Assembly: GCA_964501655.1 (NCBI GenBank)
Contig: CAZCTN010000012.1
Location: 1-64,000 of the forward strand
DNA: 64,000 nt
Origin: JAAYJK01 sp964501655
GTDB lineage: Bacteria; Bacillota; Syntrophomonadia; Syntrophomonadales; Syntrophomonadaceae
Direction: 5' to 3'
Shown here piece by piece: positions 16,846 through 25,469 of this stretch. Each line of letters starts with the position of its first letter. Within the stretch, counting starts at the first letter, position 1. Position numbers and translations under genes: made by a program. The notes under the pieces were generated by a model, which did no database searches, was not told the origin of the DNA, and worked only from the letters and a program-made list of their open reading frames with translations.

Positions 16846-19533
16846 TTAGTTGCGGATGTTGAGCATCTTCATTTTTCTATACAAGGTGTTGCGGGAAATA
16901 TTCAGTTCAATGGAGGCCCGGGTTACATTGCCGCCATGCAAGTTCAGCACTCTTATAATACGCTCCTTCTCTTGTTCCAGGGCGTATATTTTACGCGTAT
17001 TACGGTTGAACAGCACGGGAGCAGGGTTGGTATCTTCAGGGGGGCTTTCGGTTATAATGCCTGTATAGCCCACAGCAGCACTGGCAATTTCCCTGGGAAG
17101 ATGATCTATTGTAACCTGCTCTTTATCTGCTACTAAAAGTACTCTTTCCACCACGTTTTGAAGTTCACGGATATTGCCTGGCCAATTGTAGTTTTCCAGG
17201 CATTTTACTACTGCCGGATCGATCCTGGTAATATGACGGTTAAATCTGGAAGCCATATTTTTTAAAAAGTGCCGGAAAAGGAGTTCAATATCTTTACGCC
17301 TCTCCCGCAGCGGAGAGATATAGATATTAATGACATTAAGCCGGTAATAAAGATCAGCTCTGAATCTTCCCTGCTCCACCAGAGACAGCAGGTCTTGATT
17401 GGTGGCTGCTATTATTCTCACGTCCACCTTTATTAAGGTATTGCTTCCTATCCTTAATATTGCTTTTTCCTGAATAGCTCTCAGCAAGGTAGCCTGCTGA
17501 TCCAGAGGCATATCTCCGATCTCATCCAGTAAGAGGGTTCCTCCGTTGGCAAATTCAAATTTGCCTGGTCTTCCCCCCCGTCTGGCTCCGGTGAAAGCTC
17601 CTTCCGCATAACCAAATAATTCACTGCTGATAAGTTCCCTGGGCAGAGCGGCACAATTGAGAGCTACAAAAGGACCATTCTTGCGCAAACTGTAATTATG
17701 AATAGCCTGGGCAAAAACTTCTTTACCAGTTCCGCTTTCTGCCTGAAGAAGAACATTGGAATCGTTGGCCCCCGCCATCATACCCAGTTTAATCGATTCT
17801 TTCAGCTGGTTGTCTTCTCCAATTATAGAGTCGAAGGTAAAGGTAGCCTGAGCACCGGTCAAAGTGTTTACCAACTGATGCACCTGCTCTATCGGTCTTA
17901 GAATGATAGTAACACCGGCAACCTGGCCAAATTCATCGAATATCGGTTTGCCTGAGGCAGTAGCATGAATCTGCCGGTGTTTAGCATCCAGCAGAATTTC
18001 CTTATCGTAAAAGGGCTGCCCGGTTTGCAAAAGTTTAAGGGTATAAGGTGCTTTTCCGCTAAAAAGATCAACTACGTGGATACCTATAAATGCCTCATCT
18101 GTATAACCCGTAATATTTCGGGCGGCAGGGTTGCACTGCGACACCCTCCCCTGTTCATCAAGGACTATCACTCCATCGGACATGGTATCGAACACATTGC
18201 TCAATTCATTATGCATGTTTCTTAAGGCCTGTTGTTCTATCCGCAGTTCCTTTTCCTGATAAAGGTGACAATTTTGTGCCTTGTTCAAACCGTTAAATAC
18301 TGCTAATGCCATTTGATAACAGGAATTATAACCACAGGCAGCACAATTCCTGAAGTCCTTTTCCTCCAACTTGTGCATTTCAATATATATCTTCTGTAAT
18401 TCACTTTCGGTTGGAATTTTCAGCTGATTTTGCTGGGATATATCCCGATAGCATTCATATTGGAAATCCAATTGGTCAGTGATATCTGTCAGAAATTCAG
18501 TCAGTTGCTGCCGGTTCTTTTCATCGCTGGTTTCTGTTTCCGCCCGCTTACTTACTGAGTATTCCACCTTAGCCAGTGATTTGTTAATACAACCAGGTCC
18601 AATGTTACATCCGTTTTCACAGCTAAGAATATCTACAATCAACGGCAGGTGCGGACTTCCATTCTTAATGGATTTCTCCAGTTCAAGCAGATAATCGCCA
18701 TATACAGCTGAACCTCCTGTTTTGGCAATGCTGCTGGCAGGTGTTTCGGGATAGTGGTACAGGTAGGATTCTTTCAAACCGCCGGGAGCAGAGAATTTTG
18801 TGGCTATTCCAGCCGGAACCATATTATCAAAATTACCGTTCACCAGAGAATCCAAATGAATATTATTATCCTCTAAGATTTTGGAGATGGACTGGTAGAT
18901 CACATTATATTTGATTAATCCACTGTCCTGAAACTCCCTTCGTTTAGCCAGACAGGGAGAAATAAAAACCAGTTCAGCATCAGGATGCAGTGATTTAACA
19001 TAAACGGCCAGGTTATGAACCGGGCTGCCTACCGGGGCCAAGTATTCGATTAAATGAGGATGATGGAGTTCGATATATTTTACCACTGCCGGGCAGGGTT
19101 GGGCTATTAACGGTGTTTTTGCCTGATTATTTTGGATCACATCATGATAGCAGGCTATAGTAATTTCAGCCCCTAGAGATACATCATATACTTCCTTAAC
19201 TCCCAGTTGTTTCAAAGCGGTAATTAATTTGGGCAGGTTGAAATTGCCCTGAGCGGAAGGGGCTAAGAGGGCTATTATATTATGCCCGGACAAATCGGCT
19301 GCGAATTGAGGAGCATCATCGATGGCAAAGCGAGCACTCTTTTCCATAACCCCGCCATGACTTCGAATACAAGCTTCAATACATCGGCCGCAGCCGATAC
19401 ACAGGTCGTTATTGAACTTAACCACCTCACCGCTGCCGTCACTGCATATCTTTACCGGACAGACGGCTATGCATTGATGGCAGTTGGTGCAGTTTTCCTC
19501 TCTGATTCCAATTACTTCAATTAACTCATTCAT
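16846..19533 (-). CDS. Sigma54 activator with N-terminal [FeFe]-hydrogenase-like sensor and PAS domains
   Basis: About 895 residues. In order (numbered from ATG 19533): two 4Fe-4S ferredoxin motifs (Cys 15-25 and 45-55); an iron-hydrogenase large-subunit-like domain to about 320, with the four likely H-cluster cysteines C147 (QPCP), C194 (SPCLAK), C305 and C309 (CENGC); a further 4Fe-4S motif (C397, C400, C405, C422); a PAS domain (about 440-545); a sigma54 AAA+ domain with Walker A ESGTGKE near 600 and intact GAFTGA near 645-650; and a Fis-type helix-turn-helix at the end (NVTRASIELNISRNTLYRKM). In catalytic hydrogenases the first motif is TSCCP; here the proton-transfer cysteine is replaced by proline, which suggests sensing rather than turnover. 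Likely a one-component redox or H2-responsive activator of sigma54 promoters. Start ATG follows GAGGAATATT. The target genes are not evident here. Confidence 0.93.
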   Translation of the reverse strand: MNELIEVIGIREENCTNCHQCIAVCPVKICSDGSGEVVKFNNDLCIGCGRCIEACIRSHGGVMEKSARFAIDDAPQFAADLSGHNIIALLAPSAQGNFNLPKLITALKQLGVKEVYDVSLGAEITIACYHDVIQNNQAKTPLIAQPCPAVVKYIELHHPHLIEYLAPVGSPVHNLAVYVKSLHPDAELVFISPCLAKRREFQDSGLIKYNVIYQSISKILEDNNIHLDSLVNGNFDNMVPAGIATKFSAPGGLKESYLYHYPETPASSIAKTGGSAVYGDYLLELEKSIKNGSPHLPLIVDILSCENGCNIGPGCINKSLAKVEYSVSKRAETETSDEKNRQQLTEFLTDITDQLDFQYECYRDISQQNQLKIPTESELQKIYIEMHKLEEKDFRNCAACGYNSCYQMALAVFNGLNKAQNCHLYQEKELRIEQQALRNMHNELSNVFDTMSDGVIVLDEQGRVSQCNPAARNITGYTDEAFIGIHVVDLFSGKAPYTLKLLQTGQPFYDKEILLDAKHRQIHATASGKPIFDEFGQVAGVTIILRPIEQVHQLVNTLTGAQATFTFDSIIGEDNQLKESIKLGMMAGANDSNVLLQAESGTGKEVFAQAIHNYSLRKNGPFVALNCAALPRELISSELFGYAEGAFTGARRGGRPGKFEFANGGTLLLDEIGDMPLDQQATLLRAIQEKAILRIGSNTLIKVDVRIIAATNQDLLSLVEQGRFRADLYYRLNVINIYISPLRERRKDIELLFRHFLKNMASRFNRHITRIDPAVVKCLENYNWPGNIRELQNVVERVLLVADKEQVTIDHLPREIASAAVGYTGIITESPPEDTNPAPVLFNRNTRKIYALEQEKERIIRVLNLHGGNVTRASIELNISRNTLYRKMKMLNIRN

Positions 19534-19623
19534 AATATTCCTCAAGTCAAGTTAAGCTATCCTTCGGTTCTATAATCAGAAATCTTATATTCGACAATAT
19601 CTACTAAAATAATAACACAGTCC

Positions 19624-19723
19624 NNNNNNNNNNNNNNNNNNNNNNNNNNNNNNNNNNNNNNNNNNNNNNNNNNNNNNNNNNNNNNNNNNNNNNNNNNNNN
19701 NNNNNNNNNNNNNNNNNNNNNNN
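19624..19723. other. Assembly gap (100 N)
   Basis: Exactly 100 N, a conventional placeholder, so the true length is unknown. A coding frame emerges from its right side, so at least part of a plus-strand gene is missing. Confidence 0.98.
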
Positions 19724-19724
19724 C

Positions 19725-19811
19725 AGCACCAACCAGCGCCCGGATAAGGCAGATATTCTGGATGAATATAAAGATTTTCGACAGGTTGTATATAAAAGGA
19801 GGTTGGTCTAA
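19725..19811 (+). CDS. C-terminal fragment of a gene interrupted by the gap
   Basis: The 28 codons after the gap read STNQRPDKADILDEYKDF and end VVYKRRLV before TAA. Composition and charge pattern look like a real protein C-terminus. The remainder lies in the gap and no family can be named. Left of the gap is only the upstream region of the divergent sigma54 regulator. Confidence 0.4.
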   Translation, partial: STNQRPDKADILDEYKDFRQVVYKRRLV

Positions 19812-19869
19812 AGATATGATCTGCGTGATTTACTCTATCTTCTTGGCATCGTCTTCAGGTGCCGAAAGT

Positions 19870-20088
19870 TCACTGTAACAACTTTCCGATAGAAAAGCAA
19901 AGCAGTAACACAGTGAGTGTAGCCAGATATATCACTTTGACCAACACCTGATAGCGGCCAGATGTTTTGATATTTGATTGGCATTCTATATTGCTTATCA
20001 TGGCATTTACCGAACTTCTATAAAAAGCAAACATTAGCAGTATAATGATTATGATTCCCGCCTGGATAACAACCTGGATTGATGACAT
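19870..20088 (-). CDS. Small membrane protein, two spans
   Basis: A 72-residue protein with two hydrophobic spans (about residues 6-25 and 48-68) separated by a polar loop with SNIECQSNIKTSGRY. The ATG is 9 bases after GGAGGTG, an excellent ribosome site. No family recognised. Transcribed away from ddh. Confidence 0.65.
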   Translation of the reverse strand: MSSIQVVIQAGIIIIILLMFAFYRSSVNAMISNIECQSNIKTSGRYQVLVKVIYLATLTVLLLCFSIGKLLQ

Positions 20089-20329
20089 GTGTCAGAGCAC
20101 CTCCGGAAAGCCTTTTTCTGTAATAATACCCTTAACCCCGTAAATCTATGCAGGGCTCATAAAAAAGCGGGATTGATGAATGGAGTGTGCAAACATAAAG
20201 TCGGAAGTTTCGGATAGGTGGCCGGCAATTTGCTTTCTGGTATTAAGTATACAATCCTAACCCCTTGATATGTAGCCAATCCTTATTTATCCTATAGTAA
20301 GTGCTAAGATTTAAGACAGAGGTGAATTT

Positions 20330-21238
20330 ATGCAAAACAAGATTAAGGTTGCGATTTTGGGTTATGGAAATATTGGCAGATATGCAGTAGAGGCGGTGGA
20401 AGCATCACCGGATATGCAGTTGACGGGAGTTGTTCGTCTGGTTACGAAAATTGATCCATCAAGATCGGGAGAAGTTGGAAGATACAATGTGCTGGGATCA
20501 ATCGATGAACTGCCGGAAGTGGACGTGGCCCTGCTGTGCACACCTACACGAGCAGTACCGGAAATGGCTGTGAAGCTGCTGGCTCGTGGCATCAATACCG
20601 TGGATAGTTATGATATTCATAATCAACTGGCTGATCTGCGCATAAGACTCAACCAGGTTGCCAGTGAAAACGGATCTGTAGCGGTTGTATCGGCCGGATG
20701 GGACCCGGGTACCGACTCTATGATCCGGTGCATGTTTGAATTTATGTTGCCCCGTGGCATTACTTACACTAATTTTGGGCCTGGCATGAGCATGGGTCAT
20801 TCGGTGGCTGCCAAAGGGATTCGGGGGGTAGAAAATGCTCTTTCTATGACTATCCCCCTGGGGACCAGTGTTCATCGGCGCATGGTTTATGTTCAGCTGG
20901 AACCCGGCGCAGATTTTGATCAAGTAGAAGCTGCCATAAAACAGGACCCGTATTTCTCTAAAGACGAAACCATTGTTGCTCAGGTACCTGATGTAGGTGT
21001 GCTGATGGATATGGGACATGCAGTACATATGGAGCGTAAAGGTGTATCTGGGTTAACCCACAACCAATTGGTGGGTTTTAACATGAAGATAAACAACCCG
21101 GCCTTGACGGCCCAGATAATGGTTGCTTCGGCCCGGGCCAGCATGAAGCAGAAACCGGGTGCCTACACTATGATTCAAATTCCAATAATTGATTACATGT
21201 ATGGTGATAAGGATGACATTATCCGCGGTCTGGTATAG
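20330..21238 (+). CDS. ddh: meso-Diaminopimelate D-dehydrogenase
   Basis: A 302-residue NADP-dependent enzyme that reductively aminates tetrahydrodipicolinate to meso-diaminopimelate, a one-step route to the lysine and peptidoglycan precursor. It has the Rossmann motif GYGNIG (residues 10-15), VVRL after the second strand, VSAGWDPGTDSM, and GPGMSMGHSVAAK, which are typical substrate-site words for Ddh. Full family length is about 300-330. ATG follows GAGGTGAATTT. A terminator follows directly, so it is a single-gene unit. Confidence 0.93.
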   Translation: MQNKIKVAILGYGNIGRYAVEAVEASPDMQLTGVVRLVTKIDPSRSGEVGRYNVLGSIDELPEVDVALLCTPTRAVPEMAVKLLARGINTVDSYDIHNQLADLRIRLNQVASENGSVAVVSAGWDPGTDSMIRCMFEFMLPRGITYTNFGPGMSMGHSVAAKGIRGVENALSMTIPLGTSVHRRMVYVQLEPGADFDQVEAAIKQDPYFSKDETIVAQVPDVGVLMDMGHAVHMERKGVSGLTHNQLVGFNMKINNPALTAQIMVASARASMKQKPGAYTMIQIPIIDYMYGDKDDIIRGLV

Positions 21239-21252
21239 AAGATGAACGATTT

Positions 21253-21286
21253 AGGCCTGTCTGCTTGGGCAGGCCTGTTTGTATTT
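21253..21286 (+). terminator. Terminator of ddh
   Basis: AGGCCTG (21253-21259) and CAGGCCT (21270-21276) form a 7-base stem followed by GTTTGTATTT, 15 bases past the ddh stop. Confidence 0.65.
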
Positions 21287-21482
21287 CAGGCAGTTTTTAA
21301 AAGCGCCCCATTTGTTATTAGGCGGGGTGTATCTTACCACCCTACTCCAATGCGGCCTCAGACCGGCTGAGAGCGAAACCGACTGACTCGCTTCCGGCTA
21401 ATACACCGACGAAATATATAGCTCCCAGACCTGTCTGACTAATATCCAATTCCTGAAGATGTGGAACAGGGATTAAGCAATT

Positions 21483-22058
21483 CTATCCTTCATTACTCCA
21501 TTGATCCATTTTGTCCATTACTGCTTGATAGGTTTTCTGGCAGATCTCGGGCAGTTCTCCCCCCAGGATTCTTGCCGCCTCACTGAAACCTTTATCGATG
21601 GCCGCTTTAAGCTCAGCTATCCTCTCCGGGTCATTGCCAGATATTGCCCGGGCGAAAGCCACTATCTGATCGCTTACCGCGGTTACTCCTAGTTCTCCCT
21701 CCTCGGAGATGGCTTGGTTGGCCTCGGCCCGAGCTTCCGCGTCAATTATTAGTACCTCATTTCCGGACAATATGCTGTTTAAAGTTTGCCCCTGCCGGCT
21801 TATCAGCTTTTCCACCAGGTTTCTTAGGCTTTCCGAAGCCTTTTGCGCCTGTTCCCAGAGTTTATCTACTTCCTGCAGATCTGGTTTTGCTGCGGGTTTT
21901 TGATAAGTGATGCCGGTAATGTCGGTAGTTTCCCCCAGGACTACAGTATCTCCTTTGGCCGGTTGGGGGTTGTCTGATCCGTTCATGCTTGAAGGCTGGG
22001 AGCTGCCAGGTTTATAGGTCTGTCCGGGTAAAATATCACTGTTAATTCTGTTTATCAT
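21483..22058 (-). CDS. DUF5610-like helical protein
   Basis: A 191-residue soluble protein with a flexible N-terminal part rich in S, P and G, then a helical domain. The C-terminal words ISGNDPERIAELKAAIDKGF and GELPEICQKTYQAVMDKMDQW resemble the DUF5610 domain (recalled, moderate certainty). The ATG at 22058 is 9 bases after GGAGG; an earlier in-frame TTG is within the spacer. Function is not known. Its TAG stop is followed in frame by 46 open codons that could also read as protein (see findings). Confidence 0.7.
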   Translation of the reverse strand: MINRINSDILPGQTYKPGSSQPSSMNGSDNPQPAKGDTVVLGETTDITGITYQKPAAKPDLQEVDKLWEQAQKASESLRNLVEKLISRQGQTLNSILSGNEVLIIDAEARAEANQAISEEGELGVTAVSDQIVAFARAISGNDPERIAELKAAIDKGFSEAARILGGELPEICQKTYQAVMDKMDQWSNEG

Positions 22059-22237
22059 TAACAATCACCTCCAGTTTAATTCGACTACGATATCTCTTAA
22101 TATTAAATCGAATTAAACATTAACTATCTTTAGGGGACGAAGCAATAAAATATTTGCCCATTTTTCCCTCATGCCTTATTAGCAGCCGGGAGTATCCGGG
22201 TTCTCCCTGGGCAGGTTGGGAAAGGCTATTGACGCTT

Positions 22238-23494
22238 TTATAAAAAGAAATAGTAGGATTTGATCAAATTTACGTTATCATGATTAATTGCACACTTCAA
22301 AAGATGTTTCTTAAGGCTGGCAATGGGAGAATTTCCTTCGGAATAGCCTTGCAGAAGTTTGGAGAAACGCTTCCTTTCCGTGGGTGAAGCCCTTTTGCTC
22401 AGATGTGTCCAAACATGTTGGGCAGCATTCACTTCGGCTCTACAATCTTCGGGAAGTGCCCGGGCTCGGTCAATATGTTCGTAAAAGAACAGTGCATTAT
22501 GCTCATCCGGGTCTTTTAACAATTTCCCCATTTCCTGGTATATTGCACTGGATTTACTGAGCACCAGATATTTATACCTAGCCCATTCTTCTTCTATGCA
22601 GTTGACGGGCAGAGCAGGCAGGATTGCATTTATACACTTAACAGCGGATAGGTTCTTGTCTTTAACTTCAAGCATAATATCGATGTTCTTATCTTGAAGC
22701 TGGTTGTAAAAATCCAGGAATTCACGTGCATCTATTGTGTCGGCATGAGCTCCCCTGCTTCCTCCTATTCTACCTTGGGAATAATGCAGTTTAACTCTGC
22801 CGTCTGTTTTTTCCCAGGTTTGACTGCATAGCTTGATACAGGAACGGGTGCTCAATGACTCAAATCCCGGATTAAGCAGGTGATGGAGGTGGTCATAAAT
22901 AACCGGTATACCCGCAACACCTGCAATGTGAAGCACCTCCTCCACACTGTAGCTGGTTTCATCGTTTTCTATTACCAGTCGCTGCTTGACCTGCTGAGGA
23001 AGACGATTATAATTTTCCACGAAGCGGTCTGCCGCCTGTGGTTTATTGCCATATACCCCGCCGATATGAAGGACTATTTTGCTTTCCCGTCCCACACCCA
23101 GAGAATCCAAAAAGTCTGAATGGTATTGTAAATCTGCGGCGGCCCCCATCAACACCCTCGAATCCGGGGAATTCAGCACCGTATATTGTCCCGGATGCAT
23201 TGACACCCTGATTCCCGCCTGCTTGATCTTATTGCCAATCCTGGCCAAATCTTCTCCGTGTTCCTGCTTCCAGTCGTAGGCAATTCCTGGGTGAGATGCA
23301 AAGGGAATTATATCTGAACTTATCCGGAAAAGAAATATCCCCCGCTGCAGATTGTAATCGATCATAGTCTCCAGTGCAGACAGGTTAGAGCGGATAATAG
23401 TATTTAATCTGTCTGGCACGGCATTTTGCAGTCGACAGGTAGCGAGGGAGGTATTCAATTGCCCAACCAGCATACAAGCATAACCGATCGCCAT
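22238..23494 (-). CDS. uvsE: UV damage endonuclease UvsE/UVDE
   Basis: A 418-residue UVDE-type TIM-barrel endonuclease that nicks 5' of UV photoproducts, an alternative excision repair. Diagnostic words: RISSDIIPFASHP, VSMHPGQYTVLNSPD, LHIGGVYGNK, LVIENDETSYSVEE, PVIYDHLHH and the metal-site MLEVKDK. The family is frequent in spore formers and anaerobes. The C-terminal 120 residues are helical and extend beyond the barrel. ATG follows GGAGTGTGAGGC. Stands alone. Confidence 0.95.
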   Translation of the reverse strand: MAIGYACMLVGQLNTSLATCRLQNAVPDRLNTIIRSNLSALETMIDYNLQRGIFLFRISSDIIPFASHPGIAYDWKQEHGEDLARIGNKIKQAGIRVSMHPGQYTVLNSPDSRVLMGAAADLQYHSDFLDSLGVGRESKIVLHIGGVYGNKPQAADRFVENYNRLPQQVKQRLVIENDETSYSVEEVLHIAGVAGIPVIYDHLHHLLNPGFESLSTRSCIKLCSQTWEKTDGRVKLHYSQGRIGGSRGAHADTIDAREFLDFYNQLQDKNIDIMLEVKDKNLSAVKCINAILPALPVNCIEEEWARYKYLVLSKSSAIYQEMGKLLKDPDEHNALFFYEHIDRARALPEDCRAEVNAAQHVWTHLSKRASPTERKRFSKLLQGYSEGNSPIASLKKHLLKCAINHDNVNLIKSYYFFL

Positions 23495-23677
23495 GCCTCA
23501 CACTCCGTTCTGTTCGATTAATGTTATATTATTTTACCCTTTTAGGCTATAACAACTCAGTGAGGCCGACAGCATGGAGCTGCCACCTTTGCTGTAAGAT
23601 CCAGTTGAGTTTAAATAGGGACACACAATTATACCAGATTTAATAATATATACTAAAATTAGAAAGGGGTAATCTTC

Positions 23678-24199
23678 CTGGCCATAAGAACATTAACTCC
23701 AATCAAAGACGCCTATGTGTCTCAATATTATCCTAGTCAGAACTTCGGCAGCAGTCCTTATCTGTATATAAGCCAGTATCAGCAAAGCGGGGATAGCTAT
23801 AGATCCCTGCTGCAATTTTCTCTGTCCTCGATTCCCGGTGGCAGAAGGATTGTATCGGCCAGTTTGCGGCTAACTGTATACCGGAACGAAATACCTTCCG
23901 GCACCAGGATCAGGGCTAACCTGCGCCGTGTTTTGCAACCTTGGCTGGAATCAACAGTAACCTGGAACAGGCAGCCCACATCCGCCAGTGCATTAAACTT
24001 CTGGATATCTTCTGCTCGATCTCCAGGTTCTGTCATAAGCTTGGACGTAACTTCATTGGTAAGAAGATGGTATAGCAGGAGAAGCTCTAACCTGGGCATA
24101 ATGATTAGAGGGAATGAATCAAGAAATTCACTAGTAGGTTTCTACAGCCGTCATTCAAATCTGGCACCCAGGTTGATTGTGAATTATGCGAGAAAATAG
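23678..24199 (+). CDS. DNRLRE-domain protein; probable CTG start
   Basis: A 173-residue single DNRLRE (TGFb-propeptide-like, beta-sandwich) domain, found in secreted or surface matrix proteins of Firmicutes. Signs: PIKDAYVSQYYPSQNFG, RSLLQFSLSSIPGG, SATLRLTVY-like SASLRLTVYRNE, WLESTVTWNRQP and VRRWYSRRSSNLGIMIRG. The first strand (RTLTPIKDAYV) lies upstream of the nearest GTG (23717). The only candidate start covering it is CTG 23678, 8 bases after AAAGGGG, with a stop codon at 23660-23662. No signal peptide, so export or spore-coat placement is unclear. Followed by a terminator-like hairpin. Confidence 0.85.
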   Translation: MAIRTLTPIKDAYVSQYYPSQNFGSSPYLYISQYQQSGDSYRSLLQFSLSSIPGGRRIVSASLRLTVYRNEIPSGTRIRANLRRVLQPWLESTVTWNRQPTSASALNFWISSARSPGSVISLDVTSLVRRWYSRRSSNLGIMIRGNESRNSLVGFYSRHSNLAPRLIVNYARK

Positions 24200-24323
24200 T
24201 ACCTGGATGCAGCCGGCTTATGATTAACATGGGGCACCCCATTTCTGTCGGGGACGGGGCCTGGATAGAAAGGCTAATACAAGGTGCCCTGCTGCCAGGC
24301 ACGGCAAGAATCTGGCAAGAAGA

Positions 24324-24345
24324 AGAGCCCTCCACAGAGGGCTCT
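24324..24345 (+). terminator. Hairpin downstream of the DNRLRE gene
   Basis: AGAGCCCTC, CACA and GAGGGCTCT form a perfect 9-base stem with a 4-base loop, followed by CGTTATTCC. About 125 bases after the stop. Confidence 0.55.
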
Positions 24346-24439
24346 CGTTATTCCTATTATATTGGGTGGCGGAGAAAGGGTTAATATCTAACTTGACATG
24401 TAACAACTTTCCTTAATGAACCACCTGACTCAATAGCCT

Positions 24440-24570
24440 GGGTTTAATTAACTTGAATTAACTAACTGGGCTTGAATATCCTAACTTTACTTATGGGTCT
24501 TATCTTTTGGACTATATTGGGTCTTAACTGGAATTAACTAACTCGGGTTAAATAAACTTGGTTTACTCTT
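24440..24570. repeat. Degenerate tandem repeat, about 26 bases per unit
   Basis: Five units each beginning GGG plus a pyrimidine start at 24440, 24468, 24495, 24519 and 24545 (steps 28, 27, 24, 26). Units share TTAA and AACT words; the 13-mer GAATTAACTAACT occurs in both unit 1 and unit 4. The whole 24360-24775 region has no credible gene and is AT-rich. Confidence 0.45.
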
Positions 24571-24775
24571 CTGGCTTTTGGATCAAATAACATTTCCAGG
24601 ATAAGGTTATTTCAAACTTTGAGATACATTATTTCCCCGCCACCTGAGTTTATTATATTATTATTCCAAAATAAATGCAATATACTTTTATTATCCAATC
24701 CTTAAAAATTCCTCAGCATAAATAAACTTGGCATTAGTCAGCTAATATTGGCATACTTAAAGACGGGATTTTTGG

Positions 24776-25003
24776 TTACTCATAGCCACGGGCCTTGTCT
24801 TGAGCTTCATCTCTAATTTCCTGTCGAAAACCATCCAGAGCTTCTTCTCGGCGCCGGTTTTTTTCTTGCAGAGATTTTTTAGTCTTCTTGCTGTCCGTTC
24901 TGCTCATCACATCCCGGGTTGATTCTATGTTCTCGATGGTATTATCGATGCTTTGTTGTATCTTGTCCACATTGTCCCTGCGGTCATCAGGATTATGCTT
25001 CAT
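24776..25003 (-). CDS. tlp: Small acid-soluble spore protein Tlp
   Basis: A 75-residue Tlp-family spore protein. Signs: the opening PDDRRDNVDKIQQSIDNTIE with the NVDK/NTIENI core, KNRRREEALDGFRQEI and ending RDEAQDKARGYE, all typical of Tlp. These proteins are made in the forespore and packed in the spore core. The ATG follows AGAAGGAG. A possible forespore-sigma promoter is upstream. Strong evidence that the organism sporulates. Confidence 0.92.
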   Translation of the reverse strand: MKHNPDDRRDNVDKIQQSIDNTIENIESTRDVMSRTDSKKTKKSLQEKNRRREEALDGFRQEIRDEAQDKARGYE

Positions 25004-25040
25004 AATTATCCAATCTCCTTCTTATATTAAATAGCATTCC

Positions 25041-25070
25041 TAGTTTACGGCCGCAGTTTATTTTTTATAC
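25041..25070 (-). promoter_or_regulatory. Possible forespore sigma promoter of tlp
   Basis: On the minus strand GTATA (25070-25066) and CGTAAACTA (25049-25041) are separated by 16 bases, loosely matching SigF/SigG elements (GTATA and a -10 ending in CTA). Placed about 40 bases before the tlp start. Confidence 0.3.
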
Positions 25071-25469
25071 CAAAACCCCAAACTTACTTTTCCCAGCATA
25101 GCCAGCCGGTTTTGCTCAAGTTAATAAACATCATACCTGATTTATGGGATTCCAGTATAGAACAAATTCGGTTATAAAGTCTTGCCTTCCAAACCACGAT
25201 AATTACAACATTTATATCAGTATTCTGCCGACTAAACCTGCCGCAACTGCTTATATGACGAGCATAAAGGAGGCACAGAAAAATTGACATAATAAGGTAT
25301 TAAAAACCATACCTTCCCAGGAGACTGACTATGGAATTATTTACCTTCAATAATCACAAATGCCCAATCTTTCCTTAATACGGCATTAGTTAATGATGGC
25401 TGGTAAAATATACAACTGGAAAAGCAGGTAATGTTTGCGTTATCTTACGGACAAGGAGGTAATTAAACT
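25071..25469. other. Intergenic region without supported gene
   Basis: AT-rich gap between divergent tlp and the CAP-domain gene. A 68-codon minus-strand frame (25084-25290) has no ribosome site and no family resemblance. I see no hairpin with a T tract. An AAGGAGGT at its right end is the ribosome site of the CAP gene. Confidence 0.5.

Noticed and set aside
23717..24199. GTG 23717 as the DNRLRE start
   Set aside because: It would drop the conserved first strand and has no ribosome site; CTG 23678 fits both.
24440..24570. CRISPR array
   Set aside because: Units are contiguous and diverged, with no constant repeat and variable spacer, and no cas genes are present.
25084..25290. 68-codon minus-strand frame
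   Set aside because: No ribosome site, odd composition, and no family resemblance.
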